A stretch of DNA of 64,000 nt from Nocardiopsis sp. TSRI0078 (lineage in GTDB: Bacteria; Actinomycetota; Actinomycetes; Streptosporangiales; Streptosporangiaceae). The translations under genes and the position numbers were made by a program. The stretch spans positions 62,001 to 126,000 of the forward strand of contig NZ_LWLB01000033.1 in NCBI RefSeq assembly GCF_001905145.1. The letters are read 5' to 3'. A model generated the notes under the pieces. That model was not told the DNA's origin. It saw only the letters and a list, made by a program, of their open reading frames with translations, and made no database searches. Of the stretch, positions 6,745 through 14,757 are shown piece by piece (positions within the stretch are counted from its first letter, which is position 1; each line of letters starts with the position of its first letter).

Positions 6745-7923
6745 GTGAACAGATCCGAGGCCGTAGCGCGGGCTCTGCGCGGTGCCGCATCCCACGAGCT
6801 GCTGGCGGTTCTGCGCGGGGCGCTCGCGGAGAACTACGGGGCGGTGTCCGCCGAACTCTTCCTCGCCGACTATGGGCTCAAGGTACTGTGCCATGTCTCC
6901 GAGCGGCCCGTGGTGTGCGCCGAGGAGCTCTCCGTGTTCAACAGTGTCGTGGGAAGGGTCTTCGGCGCCCAGGAGGGCTTCCTGGAGGAGGACCCCGAAT
7001 CCGCCGTCACGGCGGTCCACCTCCCGGTGAGCGCGCGCGGTGACCGTTTGGGCGTCCTCACCGTCGGGCTGAAGGCGGACGACGCCCCCGAGGAGATGCT
7101 CGACGACCTGGCGCACGTCGCCAACGCCCTCGGGCACGAGATCCTCGTGGCCGAGCGCGACACCGACATCTACCGGACGGTCCGCCGCAGGGACCGCCTC
7201 ACCCTGGCCGCCGAGATCCAGTGGGACCTGCTTCCCGGACGCGCCTACGAATGCCCCGAGTACAGTCTCGGCGCCCAGCTCGAACCCGCCTACGCGGTAC
7301 GCGGCGACAACTTCGACTGGTCCGCGGACCCGGACCGGCTCAATCTCAGCATCACCAACGGCATGGGGGCGGGCATCGAGGCCTCGCTTCTGTCCAGCCT
7401 CGCGGTCAACGCCCTGCGCAACGCGCGCCGCGGAGGACTGCCGATCGCCGACCAGGTCGCCCTCGCCGACAAGGCCGTCTACGCTCAGCACCGGGGCGAG
7501 CGCTACCTGGAAGTCCTCTCCCTCGGCTTCGACCTCGACACGGGCGAGGTGGAGGTGGTCGACGCCGGCTCGCCCCGCCTCTACGTCCTGCGGGGCGACC
7601 AGGTGAACCAGGCCCCCTTCGAGGCGCAGCTCCCCCTGGGAATGGCCGAGGACACGGTGTACACCGCGCAGAGCTTCCGCGTCGAACCCGGGGACCGGCT
7701 GGTCTTCGTCAGCGACGGGGTGTTCGACGCCCGGGGCGGTGCGAAGGAGGCCTTCGGCGACAGGGCGCTGTCCCGGGCCGTCCTGGCCACCAGGCTGCTG
7801 CCCGCCGTCTCCGTTCCCCAGGAGGTCCTGCGGCACCTGTCCACGTACCAGGGCGGGCAGGAAGCGACCGACGACGCACTCGTGGTCTGCCTCGACTGGA
7901 GGGGGAGGCAGACCCGGGAGTAG
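6745..7923 (+). CDS. GAF-like/SpoIIE (PP2C) domain protein with altered metal site
   Basis: This 392-residue protein starts at GTG 6745. Residues about 10–140 look like a GAF-type sensor. Residues about 155–385 are a SpoIIE/PP2C fold: LAAEIQWDLLPG (linker helix), GDNFDW near 187, NGMGAGIEASLLSSLAVNALRNARRGG near 206, FVSDGVFDARGG and TDDALVVCLDW at the end. In active members the second motif reads D-x-MGHG. Here the Asp is Asn and the His is Ala, while the other acidic residues remain. The domain may be weak, metal-altered or a sensor. It precedes the Rsb operon but is separated from it by two hairpins. Confidence 0.8.
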   Translation: MNRSEAVARALRGAASHELLAVLRGALAENYGAVSAELFLADYGLKVLCHVSERPVVCAEELSVFNSVVGRVFGAQEGFLEEDPESAVTAVHLPVSARGDRLGVLTVGLKADDAPEEMLDDLAHVANALGHEILVAERDTDIYRTVRRRDRLTLAAEIQWDLLPGRAYECPEYSLGAQLEPAYAVRGDNFDWSADPDRLNLSITNGMGAGIEASLLSSLAVNALRNARRGGLPIADQVALADKAVYAQHRGERYLEVLSLGFDLDTGEVEVVDAGSPRLYVLRGDQVNQAPFEAQLPLGMAEDTVYTAQSFRVEPGDRLVFVSDGVFDARGGAKEAFGDRALSRAVLATRLLPAVSVPQEVLRHLSTYQGGQEATDDALVVCLDWRGRQTRE

Positions 7924-7950
7924 GCGGGTGGGGACGATCCCCCACCCGCC
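7923..7950 (+). terminator. Terminator hairpin 1 after the GAF/SpoIIE gene
   Basis: Arms 7923–7933 and 7940–7950 are perfectly complementary (11 bp) with a 6-nt loop. The stem begins within the stop codon. Confidence 0.7.
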
Positions 7951-7961
7951 GCCGCTCCCCA

Positions 7962-7991
7962 CCGGGGCTCCGGGCTTTCCCGGAGCCCCGG
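7962..7991 (+). terminator. Terminator hairpin 2 after the GAF/SpoIIE gene
   Basis: Arms 7962–7974 and 7979–7991 are perfectly complementary (13 bp) with a CTTT loop. With hairpin 1 it isolates the Rsb operon that starts at 8087. Confidence 0.75.
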
Positions 7992-8086
7992 CCGACCACC
8001 GCCGTTCGTCTGGTACATAGTTGTCAGGCGGCAAGCAACGTGTGCGGTGCACTGTTCCGGTGACACCGAGCGACCACGGGAGACGT

Positions 8087-8959
8087 ATGACTGACGGAGC
8101 AACCGGCCGTGCGAGGGCGGGTGCGAAGACCGTGGCGGACCTTCTCAGGCGCCGCGGCGAGCAGATCGCCCAGCGGTGGGCGGACCTTCCCTTCTTCCAG
8201 GCCGTGTTCACGGTCACGCGGGACGAGGCCGTCGAGGCCTGCCACGCGGTCGTCGACTCCCTCTCGGCCGTCGCCGAGAGCGGACGCGTCGACGACCTGG
8301 AGGCCCCCGGCTTCCAGCCCATCCGGGAACAGCTCATCGCGATGACCGCCTCGCGCGCACGGTCAGGCCTGTCCACGGCCCAGGTGGACCGCGAGGTCGG
8401 CGCCCTGCGCGAGGCCGCGCTGGAGCTGTTGGCGGCGGACGCCCCCGAGGAGGCGGGTGAGGCCCGGGTCCAGCTCGTCACGCTGTTCGCGACCCTGCGG
8501 GTCATGGTCGTCGACACCATGCTCCAGGAGAACCAGGAGATCGTCCTCCGACAGCGGCAGCAGCTGCTGGAGATGGCGACCCCGGTGATCAAGCTCTGGG
8601 ACCGCCTCGTCGCGGTGCCACTCATCGGCATGCTCGACAGCGCGCGCAGCCAGGTGGTGATGGAGAACCTCCTGGAGGCCATCGTCGAACACAAGGCCAC
8701 CATCGTCATCCTCGACATCACCGGGGTGTCGACGGTGGACTCGCTCGTCGCGCACCACCTCATGAAGACCGTCGCCTCGGCACGGCTCATGGGCGCCGAG
8801 TGCGTGATCTCCGGCATCCGCCCCGCCATCGCCCAGACCATCGTCCAGCTCGGGCTCGACCTGGGGCCGGTCACCACCCGCGCCAGCCTCGCCGACGCGC
8901 TGGAGTGGGCCCTGGAACGCCGGGAAGGCAGGGATCTGCCCACCCGAGGAAACCCCTGA
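8087..8959 (+). CDS. RsbR-like stressosome STAS protein
   Basis: I took the ATG at 8087 (GGGAGA just upstream) over a TTG at 8021; the product is 290 residues. The N-terminal half is an all-helical RsbRD-type sensor. The C-terminal half is a STAS domain: VILDITGVSTVDSLVAHHLMKTV, then SGIRPAIAQTIVQLGLDL. In Bacillus RsbRA the two phosphorylated threonines lie in these two segments. Here the first position is Ser (VDS) and the second Thr (AQT) is conserved. In known stressosomes RsbR and RsbS form a large complex that holds the kinase RsbT until stress. It is the first gene of a five-gene overlapped operon. Confidence 0.87.
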   Translation: MTDGATGRARAGAKTVADLLRRRGEQIAQRWADLPFFQAVFTVTRDEAVEACHAVVDSLSAVAESGRVDDLEAPGFQPIREQLIAMTASRARSGLSTAQVDREVGALREAALELLAADAPEEAGEARVQLVTLFATLRVMVVDTMLQENQEIVLRQRQQLLEMATPVIKLWDRLVAVPLIGMLDSARSQVVMENLLEAIVEHKATIVILDITGVSTVDSLVAHHLMKTVASARLMGAECVISGIRPAIAQTIVQLGLDLGPVTTRASLADALEWALERREGRDLPTRGNP

Positions 8960-8978
8960 GAGCCGATTGGACAGGTAC

Positions 8979-9374
8979 TTGACCAGCTCTTCCACCATCC
9001 CCGTCCTCGACCTCGGGGGGCTGCTGCTCGTCAGTATCCAGGGCGAGCTCCCCGACGACGCGGCCGTCTCCCTCCAGAAGGACGTCACGGCCGCGGTGGC
9101 GAACACCGGTTCGCGCGGGCTCATCATCGACATCAGCGCGCTCGACATGGTCGACTCCTTCCTCGCTCGTGTCCTCGCCGAGGTCGCGGCGTCCTCGCGC
9201 CTCCTCGCGGCCAGGACGGTACTGGTCGGCATGCGCCCGGCGGTGGCCATCACCCTGGTCGAGCTGGGCCTGAGCCTGCCCGGCATGGACACGGCTCGCA
9301 CGGTCACCGAGGCGGCGGCCAGTTTCGGGGTCACCATCGAACAGACGGACCGGCCGGGACGGGGCACGTCGTGA
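8979..9374 (+). CDS. RsbS-like stressosome scaffold STAS protein
   Basis: This is a single STAS domain of about 131 residues. Its start fits the family (VLDLGGLLLVSIQGEL), and DISALDMVDSFLARVL (51–66) carries Ser60, equivalent to the serine of RsbS that RsbT phosphorylates. I chose the TTG at 8979 because it gives the family's usual N-terminus; another in-frame TTG at 8967 would add four residues, and neither has a clear ribosome binding site. Its stop overlaps the RsbT-like start (GTGA). It should bind the RsbT-like kinase within the stressosome. Confidence 0.87.
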   Translation: MTSSSTIPVLDLGGLLLVSIQGELPDDAAVSLQKDVTAAVANTGSRGLIIDISALDMVDSFLARVLAEVAASSRLLAARTVLVGMRPAVAITLVELGLSLPGMDTARTVTEAAASFGVTIEQTDRPGRGTS

Positions 9375-9811
9375 ACCATGCTGCCCAGGAGTCGATACGT
9401 GTACCCATCCGCAAGGACACGGACCTGACGGTGGTCCGTCAGCAGGTGCGCGCCCTGGCGCAGCGGACCGGTTTCGGCCTGGTCCAGCAGACCAAGCTGG
9501 TGACCGCGGCCAGTGAGCTCGCCCGCAACACGCTCCTGCACGGGGGCGGGGGAGCCGCGGAGATACGCGTCGTCCACGGCCAGGCGGGCGCGGGGCTGTC
9601 CGTGAGCTTCGTCGACTCCGGACCGGGCATCCCGGACGTGGACCTCGCGCTGAGCGACGGCTACTCCACCGCGGGCGGGCTGGGCATGGGGCTGAGCGGC
9701 TCCAAACGCCTGGTGCAGGAGTTCGAGATCGAGAGCGGTCCCGACGGAGGGACGAGGGTCACGGTCACCTCCTGGGCCGATCCGTACTCCGTGGGGCACG
9801 GTGTCCGATGA
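9371..9811 (+). CDS. RsbT-like switch kinase (HATPase_c)
   Basis: This 146-residue protein is a GHKL-fold serine/threonine kinase. ELARNTLLHGGGG is the N box, DSGPGIPD the G1 box, and GGLGMGLSGSKRLV the G2 box. In characterised stressosomes RsbT phosphorylates RsbS and RsbR, leaves the complex, and then activates an RsbU-type phosphatase; such a phosphatase is encoded two genes downstream. It overlaps its neighbours by 4 bp at both ends, so stoichiometry is probably set by coupled translation. Confidence 0.88.
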   Translation: MNHAAQESIRVPIRKDTDLTVVRQQVRALAQRTGFGLVQQTKLVTAASELARNTLLHGGGGAAEIRVVHGQAGAGLSVSFVDSGPGIPDVDLALSDGYSTAGGLGMGLSGSKRLVQEFEIESGPDGGTRVTVTSWADPYSVGHGVR

Positions 9812-10854
9812 CCAGGGTCTGGGAGGCTGAGGTCCGCGACGCCACGCGTGTGCCCGAGGCGGCCCGGATCGCGGGCGAGGCGGCGCGCAGTCTCGGCCTC
9901 GACGAGGCCAGGACGTCCGCCGCCGTCCTCACCGCATCCGAGCTGGCGACCAACATGTGCAGGTACGCCGGAGGAGGCCGCTTCGTGGCCGAGGCGGCCC
10001 ATGAGCCCTGGGGGAGGGCCCGTGCGCTGCAGATGCTCGCGCTGGACCACGGCCCGGGCATCCCCGACGTGCCCCGGGCCATGGAGGACGGCTTCTCCAC
10101 CGCGGACTCCCTGGGCACCGGGCTGGGGGCCTGCGCGCGGGCGGCCGACTTCTTCGAGCTCCAGAGCAGGCCCGGGAGGGGCACGGTCGCCGTGGCCCGG
10201 TTCGCCCGGAGCGAGGACCGCTCCCACTTCGACGCCCGGGCCGCGACCGGCGGGGTGCACGTGCCGCTGAGCGGCCACAAGCGCTCCGGGGACGCCCTGG
10301 CCTTCCGCAGCGGCGCGGGCCGCCGCACGGTCATGCTGGCGGACGGGCTCGGCCACGGAGACGCCGCCGCGGAGGCCTCGAACCTGGCGGCGCGCTTCGT
10401 CCTGCACAGCGGGGGAGAGGCCCCCGAGGTGCTGTTGAGGGGGCTGCACGAGGCGCTGCGCCGCACGAGGGGCGCGGCCGTCGCGCTCGCCGAGATCGAC
10501 GAGCCCAGGCGCCGCCTCACCTTCTGCGGCGTCGGCAACGTCGGAGCCCGCCTGTACCGCGGCGGGCGCTGGGAGACGCTGATCTCCCGGCCCGGGATCG
10601 TGGGGGCCTTCAGCCTGCGCACGCCGCAGCCGGTCCGGTACGAGTGGGCGCCGGGGGACATGCTCGTGTTACACAGTGACGGACTGCCCGGACGGTGGGC
10701 GCCCGAGGGCATCGAACGCCTGCGCGACCGCGACGCGGCGGTCGTCGCCGGAGCGGTGTTCCGGGACTCCGGCAGCGCCGCCCGCCTGGTGCGGGACGAC
10801 ACCAGCATCGCGGTGGTCACGCACACCGTACGACCCGACGGGGAGGGACGATGA
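9808..10854 (+). CDS. Kinase–PP2C fusion (RsbT/anti-sigma-like HATPase + RsbX-like phosphatase)
   Basis: This 348-residue protein fuses two domains. Residues about 1–135 are a GHKL ATPase: SELATNMCRYAGGG, DHGPGIPD, LGTGLGACARAADFF. Residues about 150–345 are a PP2C/SpoIIE fold with metal motifs LADGLGHGDAAAEAS, CGVGNVG, LHSDGLPG and DDTSIAVV, so both look active. RsbX in Bacillus resets the stressosome by dephosphorylating RsbS and RsbR; the fused kinase could act on the same partners. The codon at 10669–10671, within the LHSDG motif, is TTA, a very rare codon in high-GC actinobacteria. Translation could therefore depend on the rare leucyl-tRNA. Confidence 0.83.
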   Translation: MTRVWEAEVRDATRVPEAARIAGEAARSLGLDEARTSAAVLTASELATNMCRYAGGGRFVAEAAHEPWGRARALQMLALDHGPGIPDVPRAMEDGFSTADSLGTGLGACARAADFFELQSRPGRGTVAVARFARSEDRSHFDARAATGGVHVPLSGHKRSGDALAFRSGAGRRTVMLADGLGHGDAAAEASNLAARFVLHSGGEAPEVLLRGLHEALRRTRGAAVALAEIDEPRRRLTFCGVGNVGARLYRGGRWETLISRPGIVGAFSLRTPQPVRYEWAPGDMLVLHSDGLPGRWAPEGIERLRDRDAAVVAGAVFRDSGSAARLVRDDTSIAVVTHTVRPDGEGR

Positions 10855-12524
10855 GGGAACCTTTGCTCGACCTCTCCTGCCACGGCATGGTCGACGTGGC
10901 GCTGGCACGGGTGGCCATGGCACGCGTGCTCGATCCGGCGTGCGTCTCCGACGAGGCGGAGCTGGAGTTCCTCGACAGCGCCTCCTCACGCGTGCTGCGG
11001 GAGGTCGAGGAGGCGGGGGAGGCCGCGCTGGTGGTGGAGCTGGCCGAGGACGGGCTCGCCCTGCGGGCCACGGTCCGCGACGGCTCCGGCGCGAACCTCT
11101 GGTCCTCCACACTCGGTCTCTCCGAGCCCCTGACGGAGGCGGGGGAGGGGGCCGGGGCGCTGAGCCCGGACCCCGAGCTGCTCTCGGCGGAGCTCCTGCG
11201 CACCTCCGGCCGGGCCGGTGCGGTGGCCGCGGTGTCGGGCGAGCGCGCACGTGACCTGGAGTGGCACCAGCACGAGCTGGAGGAGACCAACCTGGGAGTG
11301 CTCGCGCTGCACGCCGAGCTCGCCGAGGCGAGCGACGAGCAGAGGAGGCTCCTGGCGGCCGAGCGGTCGGCCAGGGACGAGGCGGAGGCCTCGCGCAACA
11401 GGCTGACGTTCCTCTCCACGGCCAGCGCCAGGCTGATGACGTCCCTGAACCAGTCGGAGATCTTCTCCCGCCTCCGGGACCTCCTCGTGCCGCGGTACGC
11501 GGACTCGGTCCAGGTGTGGCTCCTCGGGGAGGACGGACGGCTGTGCTCCTCCGACGCCGACGAGGACGATCCGCCGGAGGCGGTGCTCCGGGCCGCGGCC
11601 CGGAAGCGGTCGGCGGACGCCCTGGCGGAGAGGGGGCACCTGGCCCTGCCGCTGCTCACGGGCACCGACCTCCTCGGCGTGATGCTGCTGCGGCGCGAGG
11701 CCGCGGTGGACTCCGACGACGAGGTCGTGCTGGTCGAGTTCTCCCACAGGGTCGCGGTGTCGCTGGACAACGCGCGCCGCTTCGAGCGCGAGCGCGACAC
11801 GGCCGCCGCCCTGCAGCGCGCGATGCTCACCGACATCCCCCGCACCCCGGGAATGGAGCTGACCGCCCGCTACCTTCCGGCCACGCGGGGGATGAACGTG
11901 GGCGGCGACTGGTACGACGTCTTCCCCCTGGGGGACGGCGAGTTCATCGGCGTGGTGGGAGACGTCACCGGGCACGGCATCCACGCGGCGGTGACGATGG
12001 GCCAGCTGCGGACGGCCCTGCGCGCGTACGCCCTGGAGGAGCGGAGCCCGGCCGCGCTGATGGAACGCCTGGACCGGGTCCTGGGCCACCTCGAGCCCGA
12101 CCTGTTCGCGACCGCCGTCATCGTGCGCTTCCGCCCGGGCGACCCGGAGATGGTGATGGCCGGCGCGGGCCACCCGCCGCCGCTGTGGCGGGACGGCGAG
12201 GGCAGGGCCAGGGCGGTGGAGCTCCCGTCCGGCGGAATGCTGGGCCTGCCCGTGGAGCAGAGCTACACCGACCACACCATCGAACTGCCGCCGGGCGCGG
12301 CCCTGCTGCTGTACACCGACGGACTCGTGGAGCGGCGCGGGGAGTCCATCGACGACGGGATCGCCCGGCTGCTGGAGGGCTTCGGCGGTCCGCCCTACTG
12401 GGAGAGCGGCCCCGAGGGCGCGGCGGACGCCCTGCTGGACTCCATGGTCAAGCAGCAGGACTGCGACGACGACGTGTGCCTGCTGGTCCTCCTCGCCGGG
12501 GAGGCGCCGAACCCGGCCGGGTGA
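10851..12524 (+). CDS. RsbU-like SpoIIE phosphatase with coiled coil and GAF
   Basis: The ATG at 10851 overlaps the upstream stop (ATGA), giving 557 residues. Residues about 1–120 resemble a degenerate HATPase-like or RsbU-type N-terminal domain. Residues about 125–190 are a charged coiled coil (LEWHQHELEETN...ERSARDEAEAS), followed by a GAF-like domain. The C-terminal SpoIIE phosphatase has all canonical metal motifs: GGDWYDVFPL, VVGDVTGHGIHAAVTM, AGAGHPPP, LLLYTDGLVERRG and DCDDDVCLLVL. It is the expected output phosphatase of the module and would act on an anti-anti-sigma factor encoded elsewhere. A strong hairpin follows. Confidence 0.87.
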   Translation: MREPLLDLSCHGMVDVALARVAMARVLDPACVSDEAELEFLDSASSRVLREVEEAGEAALVVELAEDGLALRATVRDGSGANLWSSTLGLSEPLTEAGEGAGALSPDPELLSAELLRTSGRAGAVAAVSGERARDLEWHQHELEETNLGVLALHAELAEASDEQRRLLAAERSARDEAEASRNRLTFLSTASARLMTSLNQSEIFSRLRDLLVPRYADSVQVWLLGEDGRLCSSDADEDDPPEAVLRAAARKRSADALAERGHLALPLLTGTDLLGVMLLRREAAVDSDDEVVLVEFSHRVAVSLDNARRFERERDTAAALQRAMLTDIPRTPGMELTARYLPATRGMNVGGDWYDVFPLGDGEFIGVVGDVTGHGIHAAVTMGQLRTALRAYALEERSPAALMERLDRVLGHLEPDLFATAVIVRFRPGDPEMVMAGAGHPPPLWRDGEGRARAVELPSGGMLGLPVEQSYTDHTIELPPGAALLLYTDGLVERRGESIDDGIARLLEGFGGPPYWESGPEGAADALLDSMVKQQDCDDDVCLLVLLAGEAPNPAG

Positions 12525-12565
12525 GGTCCGGGGATCTTGGGGGAGGGGCTCTCGGGGGGTGGACG

Positions 12566-12605
12566 CGCCGGGGGCCGGGCACCCGGCGGTGCCCGGCCCC
12601 CGGCG
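12566..12605 (+). terminator. Terminator of the Rsb operon
   Basis: Arms 12566–12583 and 12588–12605 are perfectly complementary (18 bp) with a CGGC loop. It also lies 33 bp beyond the stop of the convergent nitroreductase gene, so it probably serves both strands. Confidence 0.85.
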
Positions 12606-12637
12606 GGCCGGATTCCCGGAGGTCCGGGTCCGGTGGA

Positions 12638-13243
12638 TCAGATCTCGGTGAAGACCTCGTCGTGCTCCAGGCGCGGCAGGCGGTCGAACCACGCGTCCGG
12701 GCCCGGCCGGCCCACGTTCATGACCACGAGCGGCCGCAGCGGGGAGTCCTCGCCGAAGAACTCCCGGCGGACGCCCTCGGCGTCGAAGCCGCTCATCGGC
12801 CCGGCGGCCAGCCCGGCGGCGCGCACGCCCACGATCAGGTAGGCGATCTGCAGGAGCGCGTTCTGGTCGGCCGCCTCCCGGCGGGCCTCGACGGGCATCC
12901 CGGCGAAGTCGTCCCGCACGGTGGGCGCGATCGGGAAGGTCTTCGGGAAGTGCTCGTGGAAGTCGGAGTCCGAGGACAGGATCAGCGTCAGCGGCGCCGT
13001 CAGGGTCTTCTGGGCGTTGTTGCCCGCCATGTGCGGCACGAGGCGCTCGCGGGCCTGGCGGGAGCGCACCACGGTGACACGCAGGGGCTGGTTGTTCATG
13101 GCGGTGGGCCCGTACTTGACCAGGTCGTGGATGGCGCGCACCTGCTCGTCGGTCACCGGCTCGTCGGTGAAGCCGTTGGCGGTGCGGGCGTCGCGGAACA
13201 GGAGGTCCTGTGCCGCCTTGTCCAGAACCAGCGTGTCAGTCAT
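12638..13243 (-). CDS. RutE-like malonic semialdehyde reductase (nitroreductase family)
   Basis: This 201-residue FMN enzyme starts at the ATG at 13243, which gives MTDTLVLDKAAQDLLFRDART, the usual N-terminus of the RutE/HadB-like group; longer in-frame starts add low-complexity residues. NGFTDEPVTDEQVRAIHDLVKYGPTAMNNQP and SGFDAEGVRREFF match this nitroreductase subgroup, which reduces malonic semialdehyde to 3-hydroxypropionate in uracil breakdown or acts as a general NAD(P)H nitroreductase. There is no other pyrimidine-degradation gene nearby, so the physiological substrate is uncertain. Confidence 0.8.
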   Translation of the reverse strand: MTDTLVLDKAAQDLLFRDARTANGFTDEPVTDEQVRAIHDLVKYGPTAMNNQPLRVTVVRSRQARERLVPHMAGNNAQKTLTAPLTLILSSDSDFHEHFPKTFPIAPTVRDDFAGMPVEARREAADQNALLQIAYLIVGVRAAGLAAGPMSGFDAEGVRREFFGEDSPLRPLVVMNVGRPGPDAWFDRLPRLEHDEVFTEI

Positions 13244-13348
13244 GTTCTTCCTCGGTCGTGCTCGTGCTGCGGTGGTGCCGGGCCGGCCCGGCACGGGCGT
13301 CAACACTTGTTGCGGAGGAAGATATTTCCTGGAACCTAAGATGTGGGT

Positions 13349-14515
13349 TCAATCACCGACGGGCGCGCCCTGGCGCTGGCGCCCCCTCTGACGCGGGACG
13401 ACGGGGACCGGGTCGGCGGCCTCGTCCACCCACGCCTCCAGCCGCTTGACGAACAAGCGTGCCTGGACCGGCCAGTGGAAGGACGTCCGCGTGATCTGGT
13501 GCCCGGTGCGCGCCAGGCTCCGGCGCAGCTCACCGTCACGGCGCAGCCGCAGCACCGCCTCCGCCGCCGCGGGCACGTCGTCGAACGGCACCACCAGGCC
13601 CGCGGGGCCCTCCGGGCGACCGGTCACCAGTTCCTGCGCCATCGGGTTGGGCGTGGTCACCACCGGAAGGCCGTGCGCCATGTACTCCACGACCTTGGTC
13701 GGCATCGAGTGCCGGTAGTTCGGGGTGTCGTGCAGCAGGCTCAGCCCCGCCGTGGCACCCGCGCAGATCCGCAGGGCCCGGTCGTTGGGCACGAACCCGT
13801 ACCAGTGCAGGACGTCCTCCTGCTGGGCCCGGCGCAGCAGCGGCCGCACGCCGACGTCGGCGCCGCCGATCACCTCCAGGCGCACCCCCTGCGGGCGCAG
13901 CATGCGGCCCAGTTCCACCAGCTCGTGCGCGCCGCGCGCCTCCGATACCTGGCCCAGGTAGACCACCCGGTCGTCCCCGGGCTCGCGTGCCGGCGCCTCG
14001 GGCACCTCGGTGGTGTTGGGCACCACCGGGTGGTCGCAGCGGAAGCGGGAGCGGTAGCCCTCCTCGGCCAGCAGCAGCCGCATCCGGCGCTCGGCGCGCC
14101 GCTCGAAGGAGCGCACCACCATGCCCAGCGGGCGCCGCAGCGGCCTGGGCACCCACGCCTTGGTGAGCAGGGCGGCGGCCGTGTCCTCGTGCACGTCCCA
14201 CACCGTCACCGGGCGCCTGGGCGGCAGGGCCAGCAGGAGCTCGGGGTCGTGGAAGAGCAGCAGGTCGGCCCCGGGGGCCTGTTCGGCGAGCACCGCCCGT
14301 GCGGCGCGCAGGGAGGACAGGCGCTCGCGACCGGAGGCGCGCGGCACGTCCACCGAGTGCAGTTCCTTCCACGGGGTCACCCCGCACTCGCGGAACGGCG
14401 CCACGTAGGTCACCGTGTGTCCAGCGTCCAGCAGGGCCCGGATCTGGCGGTGCAGGATCCGGGCGTCCTCAGGATGGTGCACAACCGTGGCCACAAGCGC
14501 GTGCATCGAGTTCAC
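13349..14515 (-). CDS. Glycosyltransferase family 4
   Basis: This 388-residue GT-B enzyme has the N-terminal acceptor domain (TVVHHPEDARILHRQIRALLDAGHTVTYVAPF) and the C-terminal nucleotide-sugar domain. The latter includes YLGQVSEARGAHELVELGRML and the EX7E-like region ending MPTKVVEYMAHGLPVVTTPNPMAQELV. The GTG at 14515 and the ATG at 14506 share an AGGTAGG ribosome binding site; either may be used. It is read on the minus strand like the dehydrogenase and the large GT4 upstream, and probably belongs to the same surface-glycan pathway. Confidence 0.85.
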   Translation of the reverse strand: MNSMHALVATVVHHPEDARILHRQIRALLDAGHTVTYVAPFRECGVTPWKELHSVDVPRASGRERLSSLRAARAVLAEQAPGADLLLFHDPELLLALPPRRPVTVWDVHEDTAAALLTKAWVPRPLRRPLGMVVRSFERRAERRMRLLLAEEGYRSRFRCDHPVVPNTTEVPEAPAREPGDDRVVYLGQVSEARGAHELVELGRMLRPQGVRLEVIGGADVGVRPLLRRAQQEDVLHWYGFVPNDRALRICAGATAGLSLLHDTPNYRHSMPTKVVEYMAHGLPVVTTPNPMAQELVTGRPEGPAGLVVPFDDVPAAAEAVLRLRRDGELRRSLARTGHQITRTSFHWPVQARLFVKRLEAWVDEAADPVPVVPRQRGRQRQGAPVGD

Positions 14516-14686
14516 CTACCTGTGTCACCGTATGGGCAGTTTGTGGCGACCTATGACGATCATCCACTTCGGAAGAGCCGTAGGGGCCTTCCGACACGGT
14601 ATTCAGCGGGGAAGACGTGCCGAGGAAAGCCCGGTGGCCGGTCGGAGTGCAGCGGGTGAACCTTCGGTCAGGGAAGGGTGAACACG

Positions 14687-14731
14687 AAAAGGCACGCCGG
14701 TGGACACCGCGGGTGTCCGGATCGGCGTGCC
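14687..14731 (-). terminator. Terminator of the minus-strand glycan genes
   Basis: GGCACGCCG and CGGCGTGCC flank an inner GGACACC/GGTGTCC stem, with a short internal loop. On the minus strand the stem is followed by TTTT (complement of 14687–14690). It lies about 25 bp after the dehydrogenase stop. Confidence 0.75.
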
Positions 14732-14757
14732 CCTCGTGGCGGGTGGACCCGGTCAGG

